DNA of 64,000 bases. Source: Bacillota bacterium. GTDB taxonomy: Bacteria; Bacillota; Clostridia; Lachnospirales; Lachnospiraceae. Below are positions 34,024 through 43,407 of this stretch, piece after piece. Below the pieces are notes generated by a model that had not been told where the DNA came from, ran no database searches, and saw only the letters and a list, made by a program, of their open reading frames with translations. How positions within the stretch are numbered: the first letter of the stretch is position 1; the number at the start of each line of letters is the position of its first letter. The stretch lies in the NCBI GenBank assembly GCA_023387655.1, contig JAEWHR010000116.1, positions 23,878 through 87,877 on the forward strand. Direction: 5' to 3'. The translations under genes were made by a program, and so were the position numbers.

Positions 34024-36288
34024 ATGTTTCGTACAAAAAGAAAAAGGCTACCATTAAAAATAGTATACTATACTTCATTTCTATTTTTTATTGTAATACC
34101 AATCTTAGTGGTTTTAATTCTGGCATTGTTATTTTTGAATAAGCAGTTTAAAAGTCAAGCAATCGAGACTATAAAAGGTTCTCATGAAACAATTATTACT
34201 GAGCTTGTTTCCGATATCAACGTGATGTCTATGAGGCTATCTCATCTTATTAATACCAATAATAATGAAATATTAAAATATGCTGCAGGCACAGATACAC
34301 AAGACTTTAGCACAAGATATTCTTATGAACAGAAATTATATGAAGCAGGTAATCTAGCCCTTGAGCCAGTAAAGAATATTGTATCTGTTGGTTTTTATAT
34401 GAAAAGTGGTAAAGAAACCTATATTAAAAATAGTATTAGCCGCTCCTCAAAAGAAATAAAAGAATCAAAATGGTATCAGGCAGCTTTGAAAAACCCCAAT
34501 ACTGTATGCGTAGGCTCCTATGATACAATATCAGCGAATGACCTTTATACTGGTGGTAGAAAAGATTTACTAATACTGGTATTTGCTTTAGCGCCAGACG
34601 TTACGACAGACCGATCCCAAAAGATAGAAATGGTTACGTTTTATCAAGCAACTGGAGCATCTGACCGAATAAAGAGATATAATCTTTCATATCTGCAAGG
34701 AGATAATAAGCTTGGTATCACACAGATAACAAGTTCAGAAGGAGTTGTATTTTCAACCCAGGATGGGAAAGAACTATATGATAAGAAAAAAGATTATACA
34801 AAGGTAGTATCTCCTTTGGAATTTAATGATACTACATGGTACATAGAAAGTTATATAAAAACTTCGGTTTTAACAGAAGATTATTGGGATAGTGCTTTTA
34901 TTGTCCTCAGTGTAGCGGTTTTTGTGTTGCTATTATCAGGATACTATTCTAGATACTTCTTAAGAAGTATTGTGCGGCCGGTGGAAGAGATAAGCTGTGG
35001 TCTTCGACAGGTGGAGGAAGGAAATCTTGAAGTACATATCACTCCGAGTGGTCAGTATGAAGTAAGAACGATGATTCATCAATTCAATGCAATGTCACGT
35101 AGATTGAAAGCATTAATATTGGAGTATGAGGAGCGAGTTAGAAGTGTTGAAATGAATCCAAAGGATTATTTCGCTGCTCTTATTCTACAAGAAATAACTC
35201 CTCTAGAAGTAAATCAAAAATCAAAAGAATTCTTTATGGAACGATATGCAATTCTTGGATTCTATATAGAAAACTATTACATAAAAGAAAATGATCATGA
35301 CTACATAATTAAATTAACCAATGGTTTTGAAAGAAATCCAAGATTTGCCTCAAGATGCATTTTGTATATTGAAAACATGTCATTCTTTTTAGTGATGTAT
35401 CGAATTACTGAAGTAGACTATATATCGAAAGTTACTAAGATGGCAGAGGAACTTCAACGTGAGAGTCAAAAGGAATTTGGTATCGAGATGCATATCGTAA
35501 TCGGTTCTGAAACATTTGGATATGCCGATTTTACTACCCAGATAATGAATGTCCGAAATAAAATGTGCCTGCGTCATTTAGTAGGCAATCATGCGGTCAT
35601 TGATTTAAATAATAATGTTGAGAATCAAAACAAAATCTTAGTATTAGCAAAAGATTATGACCGCTTGGCAGTTGCATTATCCATAGCAGATGAAAAGAAT
35701 ATGATACAAGAAAAAGAAATATTATTTGAACTATTGAATAACAAAGAGAAAACGGAGATCAGACTTCATGTTTTTGCTGCTATCTTAGCAATTGCTAATC
35801 GTTTTTCAATGGATAATACGAGCTTTTCGGAAGTGTTTGGACAGAAATATAATTATATTGATAAAATTAATCGTATTGAGGATTTAAGAAACTTAAAACT
35901 ATGGTTAACAAATTATTTCGCATGGATTATGGACTATTCTGCAACAAAACTTAATGTGACTGAAACTGATGTTACAATCAAAGCAAAACGATACATTGCG
36001 GATAATTACGAAGACGCAAATTTATCTCTCATTCAGGTAGCAGAGTATGTTGGATTAAATGAAAAGTACTTTACTAGCCGTTTCACAAAGGAAACGGGAG
36101 AAACTTTTACTACCTATTTAACCGAGATACGAATACAAAAAGCAAAAGAATTATTAAAAAATACGAATTTTAAAGTATATGAAATATCTGAGACGGTTGG
36201 ATATCATAATGTAGAGCATTTTAACAGAGTGTTTAAAAAATTAACTAAGATAAGTCCAGCACAATACCGAAAAGGAACTATTTCATAA
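34024..36288 (+). CDS. Membrane-bound AraC-family regulator of a carbohydrate locus
   Basis: A 754-residue one-component sensor-regulator. TM1 is at about residues 12-36, a large extracytoplasmic sensor (about 40-290) follows, then TM2 at about 290-312 and a HAMP-like segment (IVRPVEEISCGLRQVEEG). A cytosolic middle region (about 380-640) leads to a C-terminal AraC double HTH (about 652-752: LSLIQVAEYVGLNEKYFTSR and ISETVGYHNVEHFNRVFKK). Such proteins sense an external sugar and activate an adjacent operon without phosphorelay. AGGCGAGG precedes the ATG. The ABC importer, beta-galactosidase and GH43 genes that follow in the same direction are its likely targets. A long terminator (36302-36377) separates it from them. 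Confidence 0.9.
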   Translation: MFRTKRKRLPLKIVYYTSFLFFIVIPILVVLILALLFLNKQFKSQAIETIKGSHETIITELVSDINVMSMRLSHLINTNNNEILKYAAGTDTQDFSTRYSYEQKLYEAGNLALEPVKNIVSVGFYMKSGKETYIKNSISRSSKEIKESKWYQAALKNPNTVCVGSYDTISANDLYTGGRKDLLILVFALAPDVTTDRSQKIEMVTFYQATGASDRIKRYNLSYLQGDNKLGITQITSSEGVVFSTQDGKELYDKKKDYTKVVSPLEFNDTTWYIESYIKTSVLTEDYWDSAFIVLSVAVFVLLLSGYYSRYFLRSIVRPVEEISCGLRQVEEGNLEVHITPSGQYEVRTMIHQFNAMSRRLKALILEYEERVRSVEMNPKDYFAALILQEITPLEVNQKSKEFFMERYAILGFYIENYYIKENDHDYIIKLTNGFERNPRFASRCILYIENMSFFLVMYRITEVDYISKVTKMAEELQRESQKEFGIEMHIVIGSETFGYADFTTQIMNVRNKMCLRHLVGNHAVIDLNNNVENQNKILVLAKDYDRLAVALSIADEKNMIQEKEILFELLNNKEKTEIRLHVFAAILAIANRFSMDNTSFSEVFGQKYNYIDKINRIEDLRNLKLWLTNYFAWIMDYSATKLNVTETDVTIKAKRYIADNYEDANLSLIQVAEYVGLNEKYFTSRFTKETGETFTTYLTEIRIQKAKELLKNTNFKVYEISETVGYHNVEHFNRVFKKLTKISPAQYRKGTIS

Positions 36289-36301
36289 GATTAGTTAGTG
36301 A

Positions 36302-36377
36302 GCAGGGACATACGGAATAATTCTTTAAGAAGTTAGAGACTTCTGACTAGAATATCCGTCTGTCTCTGCATTTTTTG
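36302..36377 (+). terminator. Long terminator after the AraC regulator
   Basis: GCAGGGACA pairs with TGTCTCTGC, TACGGA with TCCGT, ATTCT with AGAAT, and AGAAGT with ACTTCT. The tail is ATTTTTTG. The nested arms make a stem of about 30 bp with small bulges. Confidence 0.8.
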
Positions 36378-36564
36378 TTCTAAAATAGAACAATTTATCC
36401 TAAAAAATGTTTTATACCTTACTTTCTATCATCATTTATAACCTTATGTTAAGAATAGTAAAATGGACAATGTGAAAATAAATCAAGAAAAATGAAAATA
36501 TGAAATGGATTCTAACTCATAAAATTGGTATTCTAAGGGCACAAAGAAAGGGAGGTATTGCTTT

Positions 36565-37953
36565 ATGAGAAAAAAAATAATAGCAACTATGTTAACATGT
36601 GCAATGGTAGCTTCTGTATTCATGGGGTGTGGGAACAAAGCAGAAGATTCTTCCAAAGATACGCCAACAGTTGGACCTACACAAGAAGCAGGGAATAAGG
36701 AAGGTAACAAGATAGAGGATAAACAGAATCCTTCAAAAGAAGAATTAAGCGGAACACTTACTTTTGCAATCTGGGATAATAACTTAAATGACTTTATTGA
36801 GCAAAATGATATGGTTGGTAAGTTCCAAAAAGAATATCCTAATGTAGAAATTGAAGTTGAAAAGATAAAGGATGATTCAGAATATTGGAATGCAATGAAG
36901 ATGAGGGCATCTGCAAATCAATTACCTGATATTATGTTTAATAAACCTTTCACTTTATCAAGATTTAAAGATTATTTATTAGATTTGTCAAGCACGAATG
37001 CTTGTGCGAACAATGAATTAGCTTCTGGTTATGCTATTAATGGTAAAGTTCTTGGTATTCCAATGACTTCTGGATATGAATATGTCTACTATTGGAAGGA
37101 CTTATTTAAGGAAGCAGGAGTAGAAGTCCCTACTACCTGGGTGGAATTTGAAGAAGTAGCAAAAAAACTACAAGATTACTATGGTAAGAATGATTCTGAC
37201 TTTATGGCAATTGCTTGTGGCTTAAAAGATGAGTGGCCTGATTATCCTTATATGGAATTTATGCCTGCTCTAGAGTCTGGAAACGGACAAAACTGGAATA
37301 CTATGGCAACACAAGATGCACCATTTGCAGAAGGTAGCGATATTAACAAAGCATATCAAAAAGTATATAACCTATTTACTTCAGGTGTTCTAGGAAAAGA
37401 TCCTTTAGGTCTTGGTAACGACCAGGTTACTTCATTGTTTGCAGTTAAAAAAGCAGCGATTATTGCTCTTGGCGATTGGGGTCTTCAAAATATAAAAAAT
37501 GGTGCAGAAGATGTATCCCAGTTAGGAACGTTCTATTTACCTACAAGAAATTCAAAAGAGGATCCATTTAATGTTATAGTTCAAGGTGATTCCTTTATGG
37601 GTGTAACTACACACTCAAAACATCCGGATGCAGCATTGGCATTTGTAGAATGGTTTTATTCTGAAGCTTGGTATCCAGATTACATAAATTATGTTTCATC
37701 AGCATCCTCTATGACAAACTTTCCGAAAGAAAAGGAGCCAATTTTAGCAGAGTCAGATATGCTTTGTCCAAACAAGGTACTTGTAATGTATGATGGTGGT
37801 GGTGATAATTTTACAGCAATTCAAAACGAGACAACATTTGATTATAAAAAACTTGGAGCACAGATGTTAACGGATGGTTTTGATTTAAAGAATGCACTTG
37901 CTGACTTAGATTCTAAATGGAAAGACGCAAGATTGAAATTAAATATTAAGTAA
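36565..37953 (+). CDS. CUT1 ABC importer sugar-binding lipoprotein
   Basis: A 462-residue lipoprotein with lipobox VFMGC (Cys22), then a linker rich in Lys, Glu and Pro (about 23-60). The mature domain is a family 1 extracellular solute-binding protein (SBP_bac_1): FAIWDNNLNDFIEQNDMV, MRASANQLPDIMFNKPF, YYWKDLFKEAGVEVPTTW, and KKAAIIALGDWGLQNI. AAAGGGAGG precedes the ATG. Oligosaccharide ligands are typical; the neighbouring beta-galactosidase suggests a galactoside and the GH43 a xylo- or arabino-containing one. A hairpin (37983-38012) after the stop probably raises its level relative to the permeases. Confidence 0.92.
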   Translation: MRKKIIATMLTCAMVASVFMGCGNKAEDSSKDTPTVGPTQEAGNKEGNKIEDKQNPSKEELSGTLTFAIWDNNLNDFIEQNDMVGKFQKEYPNVEIEVEKIKDDSEYWNAMKMRASANQLPDIMFNKPFTLSRFKDYLLDLSSTNACANNELASGYAINGKVLGIPMTSGYEYVYYWKDLFKEAGVEVPTTWVEFEEVAKKLQDYYGKNDSDFMAIACGLKDEWPDYPYMEFMPALESGNGQNWNTMATQDAPFAEGSDINKAYQKVYNLFTSGVLGKDPLGLGNDQVTSLFAVKKAAIIALGDWGLQNIKNGAEDVSQLGTFYLPTRNSKEDPFNVIVQGDSFMGVTTHSKHPDAALAFVEWFYSEAWYPDYINYVSSASSMTNFPKEKEPILAESDMLCPNKVLVMYDGGGDNFTAIQNETTFDYKKLGAQMLTDGFDLKNALADLDSKWKDARLKLNIK

Positions 37954-37982
37954 AAGATTAATCTATGGTAGGAATTCTATAC

Positions 37983-38012
37983 GAGGTTGTTGCAAATATT
38001 TGCGACAACCTC
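37983..38012 (+). terminator. Intercistronic hairpin (partial terminator or mRNA stabiliser)
   Basis: GAGGTTGTTGCAAA / TTTGCGACAACCTC pair with one mismatch. There is no T run afterwards, so it is more likely a stabilising or attenuating hairpin between binding-protein and permease genes. Confidence 0.65.
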
Positions 38013-38057
38013 AATTTATAAAAGAAGTATAAATCTTTTTATTACTAGGAGGCAGCA

Positions 38058-38951
38058 ATGACAAAATTAAGTAAAAAACGAAAACAATTTATCTTCGTGT
38101 CACTAGTTATACCATTGATATTATTAATCGCATTTGTTGTTTTTCCAGCAATTGATCTTTTTCGTATGAGTTTTACGAACTGGGATGGATATTCAAAAGG
38201 GAGTCGGTATATTGGTATAGACAATTATATTTCAATGTTTAAGAACAAGGATTTATGGATGTCATTAATGAACAATGCAGTATACTTTTTTGTTCATTTA
38301 GCTATGATTGCTGTAGAACTTGCATTTGCGGTGTTATTAACTAGTAAATTACGAGCTGCAAAATTCTATAAAACTATGGTGTTTATGCCATATATCATAA
38401 ATGGAGTTGCCATTTCCTATGCCTTCTCTTATTTCTTTTCTCCCATAAATGGAGCTTTTGATGCAATCCTAGAGTTCCTAAATTTAGAGCCTCTCATTAG
38501 AAACTGGCTTTCAGATTCTAAGATTGTTAATTATGTGTTATCCTTCGTCTCCGTATGGAGGTTTAGCGGTTATCATGTTATTTTATTTATGGCAGCGCTC
38601 CAATCCTTACCACAGGATGTGGAAGAAGCTGCAAGAGTAGATGGAGCAAGCACATGGCATTTATTTAAATATGTACAGATTCCTGGGATTATGTTAATGG
38701 TAGATTTCGTTCTATTTGATAACATCAGAGGTGCTTTACAGGTATTTGATATACCGTTTGTAATGACAGCAGGAGGACCAGGATATGCATCATCAACCTT
38801 TACTCTCTACACGATTAAAACAGCATTTACCTTTTCTAATTTTGGCTTAGCATCCACAATGGCGGTAGCTATTATGGTAATGATTGTTTCTATTTACATA
38901 ATACAAAACAAATTGATTCATGGTTTTATATTAAGAGATAGGAGAAAATGA
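38058..38951 (+). CDS. CUT1 ABC importer permease 1 (MalF/UgpA-like)
   Basis: A 297-residue inner-membrane protein with six predicted helices. The first helix is at about residues 14-34 (FVSLVIPLILLIAFVVFPAI). The permease EAA loop is present as EEAARVDGASTWHLFKYVQI, with PGIM following, which contacts the ATPase. VMTAGGPGYAS is typical of the MalF/UgpA class. ACTAGGAGGCAGC precedes the ATG. It pairs with the next permease; together with the lipoprotein upstream they make a CUT1 importer lacking a local ATPase. Confidence 0.93.
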   Translation: MTKLSKKRKQFIFVSLVIPLILLIAFVVFPAIDLFRMSFTNWDGYSKGSRYIGIDNYISMFKNKDLWMSLMNNAVYFFVHLAMIAVELAFAVLLTSKLRAAKFYKTMVFMPYIINGVAISYAFSYFFSPINGAFDAILEFLNLEPLIRNWLSDSKIVNYVLSFVSVWRFSGYHVILFMAALQSLPQDVEEAARVDGASTWHLFKYVQIPGIMLMVDFVLFDNIRGALQVFDIPFVMTAGGPGYASSTFTLYTIKTAFTFSNFGLASTMAVAIMVMIVSIYIIQNKLIHGFILRDRRK

Positions 38952-39003
38952 CGGATTATTCTACCGAATAAGATACCAGATTTTAGAAAGGAGAATGTTT
39001 TTA

Positions 39004-39837
39004 ATGAATAAAAAAGTCATTACTCAAGTTTCAAAACAAGTGTTATGTATAGGAATGGTTGTAATTGTACTAGCTCCAATTCTTCTAACTTTGTTTGCTT
39101 CTCTAAAAACAAAAGCAGATATGGTTTCTACTTCACCTTTATGGTTTCCAGAGTGGAAGAGAATAACATTTGACAATTTTAAGAAAGTACTAAGTAACAA
39201 ATACTTATTGATAGGCTTTAAGAATACTGGTATAATTTTAATTATATCGATTTTCTTTAATGTAATGTTTGGTACCATAACGGCATTTATCTTAGAGAGA
39301 TTTAAATTTAGAGGAAAAAATGTAATTATTTCCTTATTTTTTATCGGTATGTTGATTCCTAGTTTTGTTACAGAAATTGCTAGGTTTCAGGTAATACAAA
39401 AGCTTCAACTTTACAACACATTAGGAGCACCAATTGTTATTTATATCGCTTCCGACTTAATGCAATTATATATTTATAGGCAATTTATTTCAGGTATCTC
39501 TGTTGCACTTGATGAGGCGGCTTTGCTTGATGGATGTTCATACTTTGGTTTATTTGTAAGAATTATTCTACCATTACTTGTACCCGCAACAGCTACTGTA
39601 TGTATAATCAAAGCAATTAATATTATTAATGATATGTATATCCCATATCTTTACATGCCAAAGAATAAACTTCGAACACTAACTACATTTTTAATGGATT
39701 ACGCTAATGCTCAACAGGGTTCTTGGCAAACACTTGCTGCTGGAATTATTCTCATCATGATACCTACGATTTTGATCTATATCTTCTTTCAAAAATATAT
39801 ACTTGCTGGTGTTGCAGCTGGAGCAGTAAAAGAATAA
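39004..39837 (+). CDS. CUT1 ABC importer permease 2 (MalG/UgpE-like)
   Basis: About 277 residues with six predicted helices. The EAA loop is LDEAALLDGCSYFGLFVRII followed by LPLLVPATATV. ATG 39004 is preferred to the in-frame ATG at 38995, because AGAAAGGAG ends at 38993, giving a spacing of 10 to the former and only 1 to the latter. No ATP-binding subunit is encoded in the operon. In this lineage CUT1 importers usually share a multi-task ATPase (MsmK/MsmX type) encoded elsewhere, so the transporter is probably complete in the cell. LacL follows 25 nt later. Confidence 0.92.
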   Translation: MNKKVITQVSKQVLCIGMVVIVLAPILLTLFASLKTKADMVSTSPLWFPEWKRITFDNFKKVLSNKYLLIGFKNTGIILIISIFFNVMFGTITAFILERFKFRGKNVIISLFFIGMLIPSFVTEIARFQVIQKLQLYNTLGAPIVIYIASDLMQLYIYRQFISGISVALDEAALLDGCSYFGLFVRIILPLLVPATATVCIIKAINIINDMYIPYLYMPKNKLRTLTTFLMDYANAQQGSWQTLAAGIILIMIPTILIYIFFQKYILAGVAAGAVKE

Positions 39838-39862
39838 AAAATACATAGAAAAGAGAGAGAAC

Positions 39863-41785
39863 ATGAAGGCAGATTTAACATGGTTGGATAATCCAGAAGT
39901 GTTTCGTGTCAATCAGTTAGCAGCTCACAGTGATCACCCGTTTTACCAGAACAAGGAGGATATGGTTTTAAGTGCTTCTGAGGTTCCCTTTACCCAAAGC
40001 TTTACTGAGAAAAACTCCTTATTACAATCATTAAATGGTATCTGGCAATTTCGGTATTCTGTAAGTGCAAAAGAAAGACCAGAACAGTTCTACAAAGAAG
40101 ATTTCATCGCCAAAGATTTTGATGAAATAGCAGTTCCTTGTCACATTGAATTAGCAGGTTATGATAAAATACATTATATAAATACAATGTATCCGTGGGA
40201 AGGCCACTATTATCGAAGACCAGCATTTAGTGTAGGAAATGATGGATTAATTGGTAGTTTTAGCGAGGCTTCCTATAATCCAGTAGGATCTTATTTAAAA
40301 TATTTTGACTTAGATGAGGGCTTACTTGGAAAAAGAGTATGTATTAGCTTTGAAGGCGTTGAACAAGCTATGTACGTTTGGTTAAATGGAGAATTTATTG
40401 GTTATGCAGAAGATAGCTTTACCCCTTCTGAGTTTGACTTAACTCCTTACATAAAAGAAAAAGGTAATATTTTAGCAGTAGAAGTTCACAAAAGAAGTAC
40501 AGCAGCTTATTTAGAAGATCAGGATTTCTTTCGATTCTTCGGTATCTTTCGTAGTGTTACCTTGTATGCAAAACCAGAGATTCATATAGAAGATATGTGG
40601 TTAAAACCATATTTGAATGAAGATAACATCTCTGGGAAACTTGGACTTGAATTAAAGCTATCAAATCGTATTGATTTTGGTGAGATAATAATCAAGCTTC
40701 AAGAAGAAAATCATCAGACTATCTTTGAACATATCATAGAGGGAGAAGAGAGTATTAGCTTTATTTCTGATGTGTTAAATGATATTAAATCTTGGTCTTA
40801 TCATACCCCATATTTATATACAGTTGTACTTGAAGTATATGACAAAGACGGTTGTTTAGTTGAAATTGTTCCATATAAGATAGGATTTCGAAGAATTGAA
40901 ATCAAGAATAAGCTCATCCTTCTCAACGGAAAGCGATTAATTCTAAATGGTGTAAACCGTCATGAGTGGAGCCAAACGGGAGGAAGATGTATTGATTTTT
41001 CTAATATGCAAACAGATATTGAACTAATTCTTAAAAATAATATTAATGCGGTTCGTACAAGTCATTATCCAAACCAGATTCCATGGTATTATCTTTGTGA
41101 TAACAATGGAATCTATATGATGTCAGAAACAAACCTAGAATCCCATGGTTCTTGGCAGAAGATGGGGGCAATCGAGCCATCCTGGAATATACCGGGTAGC
41201 ATACCAGAGTGGAAGGAAGCCGTGGTAGACCGAGCAAGAACAAACTTTGAAACCTTTAAGAATCATACGTCCGTACTGTTTTGGTCCCTTGGTAATGAAT
41301 CGTATGCAGGTGATAACATTGAAAGCATGAATCATTTCTTTAAGGAAAATGATAAGAGTAGACTTGTTCATTATGAAGGGGTAGTGAATAACAGAGCTTA
41401 TGATGCTACCATTTCTGATGTAGAGAGTCGTATGTATGCAACGCCAGAGCAAATAGAAGAATATTTGGAATCGGACCCATCGAAGCCATTTATTATATGT
41501 GAATACATGCATGATATGGGAAATTCTTTAGGAGGCTTAAAATCATATATTGATTTAATCCCTCGCTATGAAATGTATCATGGTGGTTATATCTGGGACT
41601 TTATCGACCAAGCATTGCTTGTAAAAGATGAGGTTTCAGGAGAGATGGTACTAAGGTACGGTGGAGATTTTGACGATAGACCTTCTGATTATGAGTTTTC
41701 AGGAGATGGAATTGTTTTTGCAGATAGGACAGAAAAACCAGCAATGCAGGAGGTGAAATATTACTATGGATTGTATCAATCATAA
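39863..41785 (+). CDS. lacL: Beta-galactosidase large subunit (GH2)
   Basis: A 640-residue cytosolic GH2 protein with no signal peptide. It has the sugar-binding N-domain (about 50-220), the immunoglobulin-like domain (about 225-335) and the TIM barrel (about 336-630). Catalytic residues are acid/base Glu479 in WSLGNESY and nucleophile Glu547 in FIICEYMHD. NGVNRHEWS and VRTSHYPN are also conserved. It ends where LacZ would continue into its C-terminal domain, and a second gene (lacM) encodes that remainder, overlapping by 20 nt. This is the known LacLM heterodimer layout of lactobacilli, so it is not a frameshifted pseudogene. Substrate is a beta-galactoside taken up by the importer upstream. 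Confidence 0.92.
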   Translation: MKADLTWLDNPEVFRVNQLAAHSDHPFYQNKEDMVLSASEVPFTQSFTEKNSLLQSLNGIWQFRYSVSAKERPEQFYKEDFIAKDFDEIAVPCHIELAGYDKIHYINTMYPWEGHYYRRPAFSVGNDGLIGSFSEASYNPVGSYLKYFDLDEGLLGKRVCISFEGVEQAMYVWLNGEFIGYAEDSFTPSEFDLTPYIKEKGNILAVEVHKRSTAAYLEDQDFFRFFGIFRSVTLYAKPEIHIEDMWLKPYLNEDNISGKLGLELKLSNRIDFGEIIIKLQEENHQTIFEHIIEGEESISFISDVLNDIKSWSYHTPYLYTVVLEVYDKDGCLVEIVPYKIGFRRIEIKNKLILLNGKRLILNGVNRHEWSQTGGRCIDFSNMQTDIELILKNNINAVRTSHYPNQIPWYYLCDNNGIYMMSETNLESHGSWQKMGAIEPSWNIPGSIPEWKEAVVDRARTNFETFKNHTSVLFWSLGNESYAGDNIESMNHFFKENDKSRLVHYEGVVNNRAYDATISDVESRMYATPEQIEEYLESDPSKPFIICEYMHDMGNSLGGLKSYIDLIPRYEMYHGGYIWDFIDQALLVKDEVSGEMVLRYGGDFDDRPSDYEFSGDGIVFADRTEKPAMQEVKYYYGLYQS

Positions 41786-42737
41786 AGATCCGAATAAATT
41801 AGAAATTGTATATGGAGATGTTGTCTTAGGGGTGCATGGCAACGATTTTCATTATCTTTTTTCCTATCAAGTTGGTGGTTTGGAATCTTTAGTAATAGAC
41901 GGGAAAGAGTGGTTATATCGTAGTCCAAAACCAACTTTTTGGCGTGCTACAACATGCAATGATAGAGGAAATGGTTTTCCATTACGTTCTGGAATGTGGT
42001 TAAGTGCTGATTGCTTTATTAAATGCAGTAATATTTTATTAAAAATTGATGGTGAAGAGAAAAAGCCTCAGATAGCACCTGATAATAATCAGTACATAAC
42101 AAAACAAACGGCTAGTAATATCTCGATTACGTTTACTTATGAAACTATCACATCCCCTTCTACAACTGTAGACGTTGAATATATAGTTCTTCCAAGTGGT
42201 GTCATTCATGTTAATGTTCACTATCATGGCAAAGCCAATTTGCCTGAATTACCTGTCTTTGGAATGCGCTTTATCATGCCAACCAAAGCCGTTTCATATC
42301 GCTATGAGGGACTATCTGGAGAGACATACCCAGATAGAATGGCAGGTGGAATAGAAGGGATCTATGAAATTAAAGGTCTTCCGGTTACGAAATATCTGGT
42401 TCCTCAAGACTGTAATGTGCACATGAATACAAAGTGGGTTGAAATATATAGAAATACTACAAAAGATAATTCTAATCATGATAATGAGAATTTCGGATTA
42501 AAGATCTCTTGTATTCAAAAAGAATTCGCGTTCTCTTGTATTCCTTATACTGCACAGGAATTAGAAAATGCAACACACCAGGAAGAGCTACCATTGCCAA
42601 GACGTACAGTTCTATCTATCCTTGGGGCTGTCAGAGGTGTTGGTGGTATTAATAGTTGGGGAGCGGATGTAGAACCTGAATACCATATTAATGCGGAAGA
42701 AGATATTTGTTATTCTTTTCAGATATCCAAAGCATAA
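41766..42737 (+). CDS. lacM: Beta-galactosidase small subunit
   Basis: A 323-residue protein matching the C-terminal domain (Bgal_small_N) of LacZ: GVHGNDFHYLFSYQVGGLES, PKPTFWRATTCNDRGNGF, and GMRFIMPTKAVSYRYEGLSG with PYTAQELENATHQEEL near the end. AGGAGGTG precedes the ATG by 10 nt inside lacL, and the frames overlap by 20 nt, which implies coupled translation and a 1:1 complex. The LacM domain completes the active site in LacLM enzymes. The usual FWRA-TDND motif reads TTCND here (Cys for Asp), a small oddity in a region that lies near the active site. A terminator follows at 42800. Confidence 0.9.
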   Translation: MDCINHKDPNKLEIVYGDVVLGVHGNDFHYLFSYQVGGLESLVIDGKEWLYRSPKPTFWRATTCNDRGNGFPLRSGMWLSADCFIKCSNILLKIDGEEKKPQIAPDNNQYITKQTASNISITFTYETITSPSTTVDVEYIVLPSGVIHVNVHYHGKANLPELPVFGMRFIMPTKAVSYRYEGLSGETYPDRMAGGIEGIYEIKGLPVTKYLVPQDCNVHMNTKWVEIYRNTTKDNSNHDNENFGLKISCIQKEFAFSCIPYTAQELENATHQEELPLPRRTVLSILGAVRGVGGINSWGADVEPEYHINAEEDICYSFQISKA

Positions 42738-42799
42738 GGAAAAATTAATAGCGGTTGCAAGATAAGTAATCAAATAATTAGATATAATTATACTTATAA

Positions 42800-42836
42800 A
42801 ATAAGATGAGTCTGTAAATGGACTCATCTTATTTTT
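42800..42836 (+). terminator. Terminator of the importer-lacLM operon
   Basis: ATAAGATGAGTC / GACTCATCTTAT is a perfect 12-bp stem with loop TGTAAATG and a TTTT tail. Confidence 0.9.
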
Positions 42837-42969
42837 GGTAAATAGCAAGTAATAGCTAAGAAAAATATATTAAAAAGAAATATATGGTATCTAGATATTG
42901 AATCATGTTAAGATAAGTAGTAACCTATATATGAGATGATATATAATTATTAGTGGAGGTATTTAGAAG

Positions 42970-43371
42970 ATGAAAAGTATTAAACCAGGACGTGGTCCCT
43001 CTGCGATGGATGCTATGGGCTCAATAATAGCTGTTGTTTTCGGTATATTTTGGACTATTATGGCTTCAAAATCGGGTGCCCCCATATTTTTCCCTATATT
43101 CGGTGTTTTATTTATTATAATAGGTATTATACAAGCATTCTACCATTTTAAAAATGCGACAAGTGCAAACCGTTTTTCTGAGTATGATATTACTGACAGT
43201 ACAGAAGAATCCGATCCTCTACAAAAGATGTTCGGTAATAATGTAGATACAAATTCTGTATCTTCAGAAAACATGTCTACCAGAGAAGGATCTAACTTCT
43301 GCCCATATTGTGGAAATAAAGTAAACTCAGATTTTGAATTCTGTCAAAAATGCGGTAAAAAGTTACCATAG
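42970..43371 (+). CDS. Membrane protein with C-terminal zinc ribbon
   Basis: A 133-residue protein with two transmembrane segments (about residues 17-34 and 38-57), an acidic Ser/Thr linker (about 70-108) and a zinc-ribbon end: NFCPYCGNKVNSDFEFCQKC. The two CxxC pairs (Cys110/113 and Cys127/130) form a ribbon of the zinc_ribbon_2 type. Function is unknown. GTGGAGG lies about 12 nt before the ATG. The gene follows the lacLM terminator and is 36 nt upstream of the aldo/keto reductase, so it may belong to that operon, but a link to sugar use is not evident. Confidence 0.72.
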   Translation: MKSIKPGRGPSAMDAMGSIIAVVFGIFWTIMASKSGAPIFFPIFGVLFIIIGIIQAFYHFKNATSANRFSEYDITDSTEESDPLQKMFGNNVDTNSVSSENMSTREGSNFCPYCGNKVNSDFEFCQKCGKKLP

Positions 43372-43407
43372 CGGTAAATTTGGTAAAAAATAGGAAGGTG
43401 GCATCGT

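Noticed and set aside
39863..42737. Two overlapping GH2 frames as a frameshifted lacZ pseudogene
   Set aside because: The second frame has its own AGGAGGTG and ATG, the overlap and lengths match the LacL/LacM heterodimer of lactobacilli, and both catalytic Glu residues are intact.
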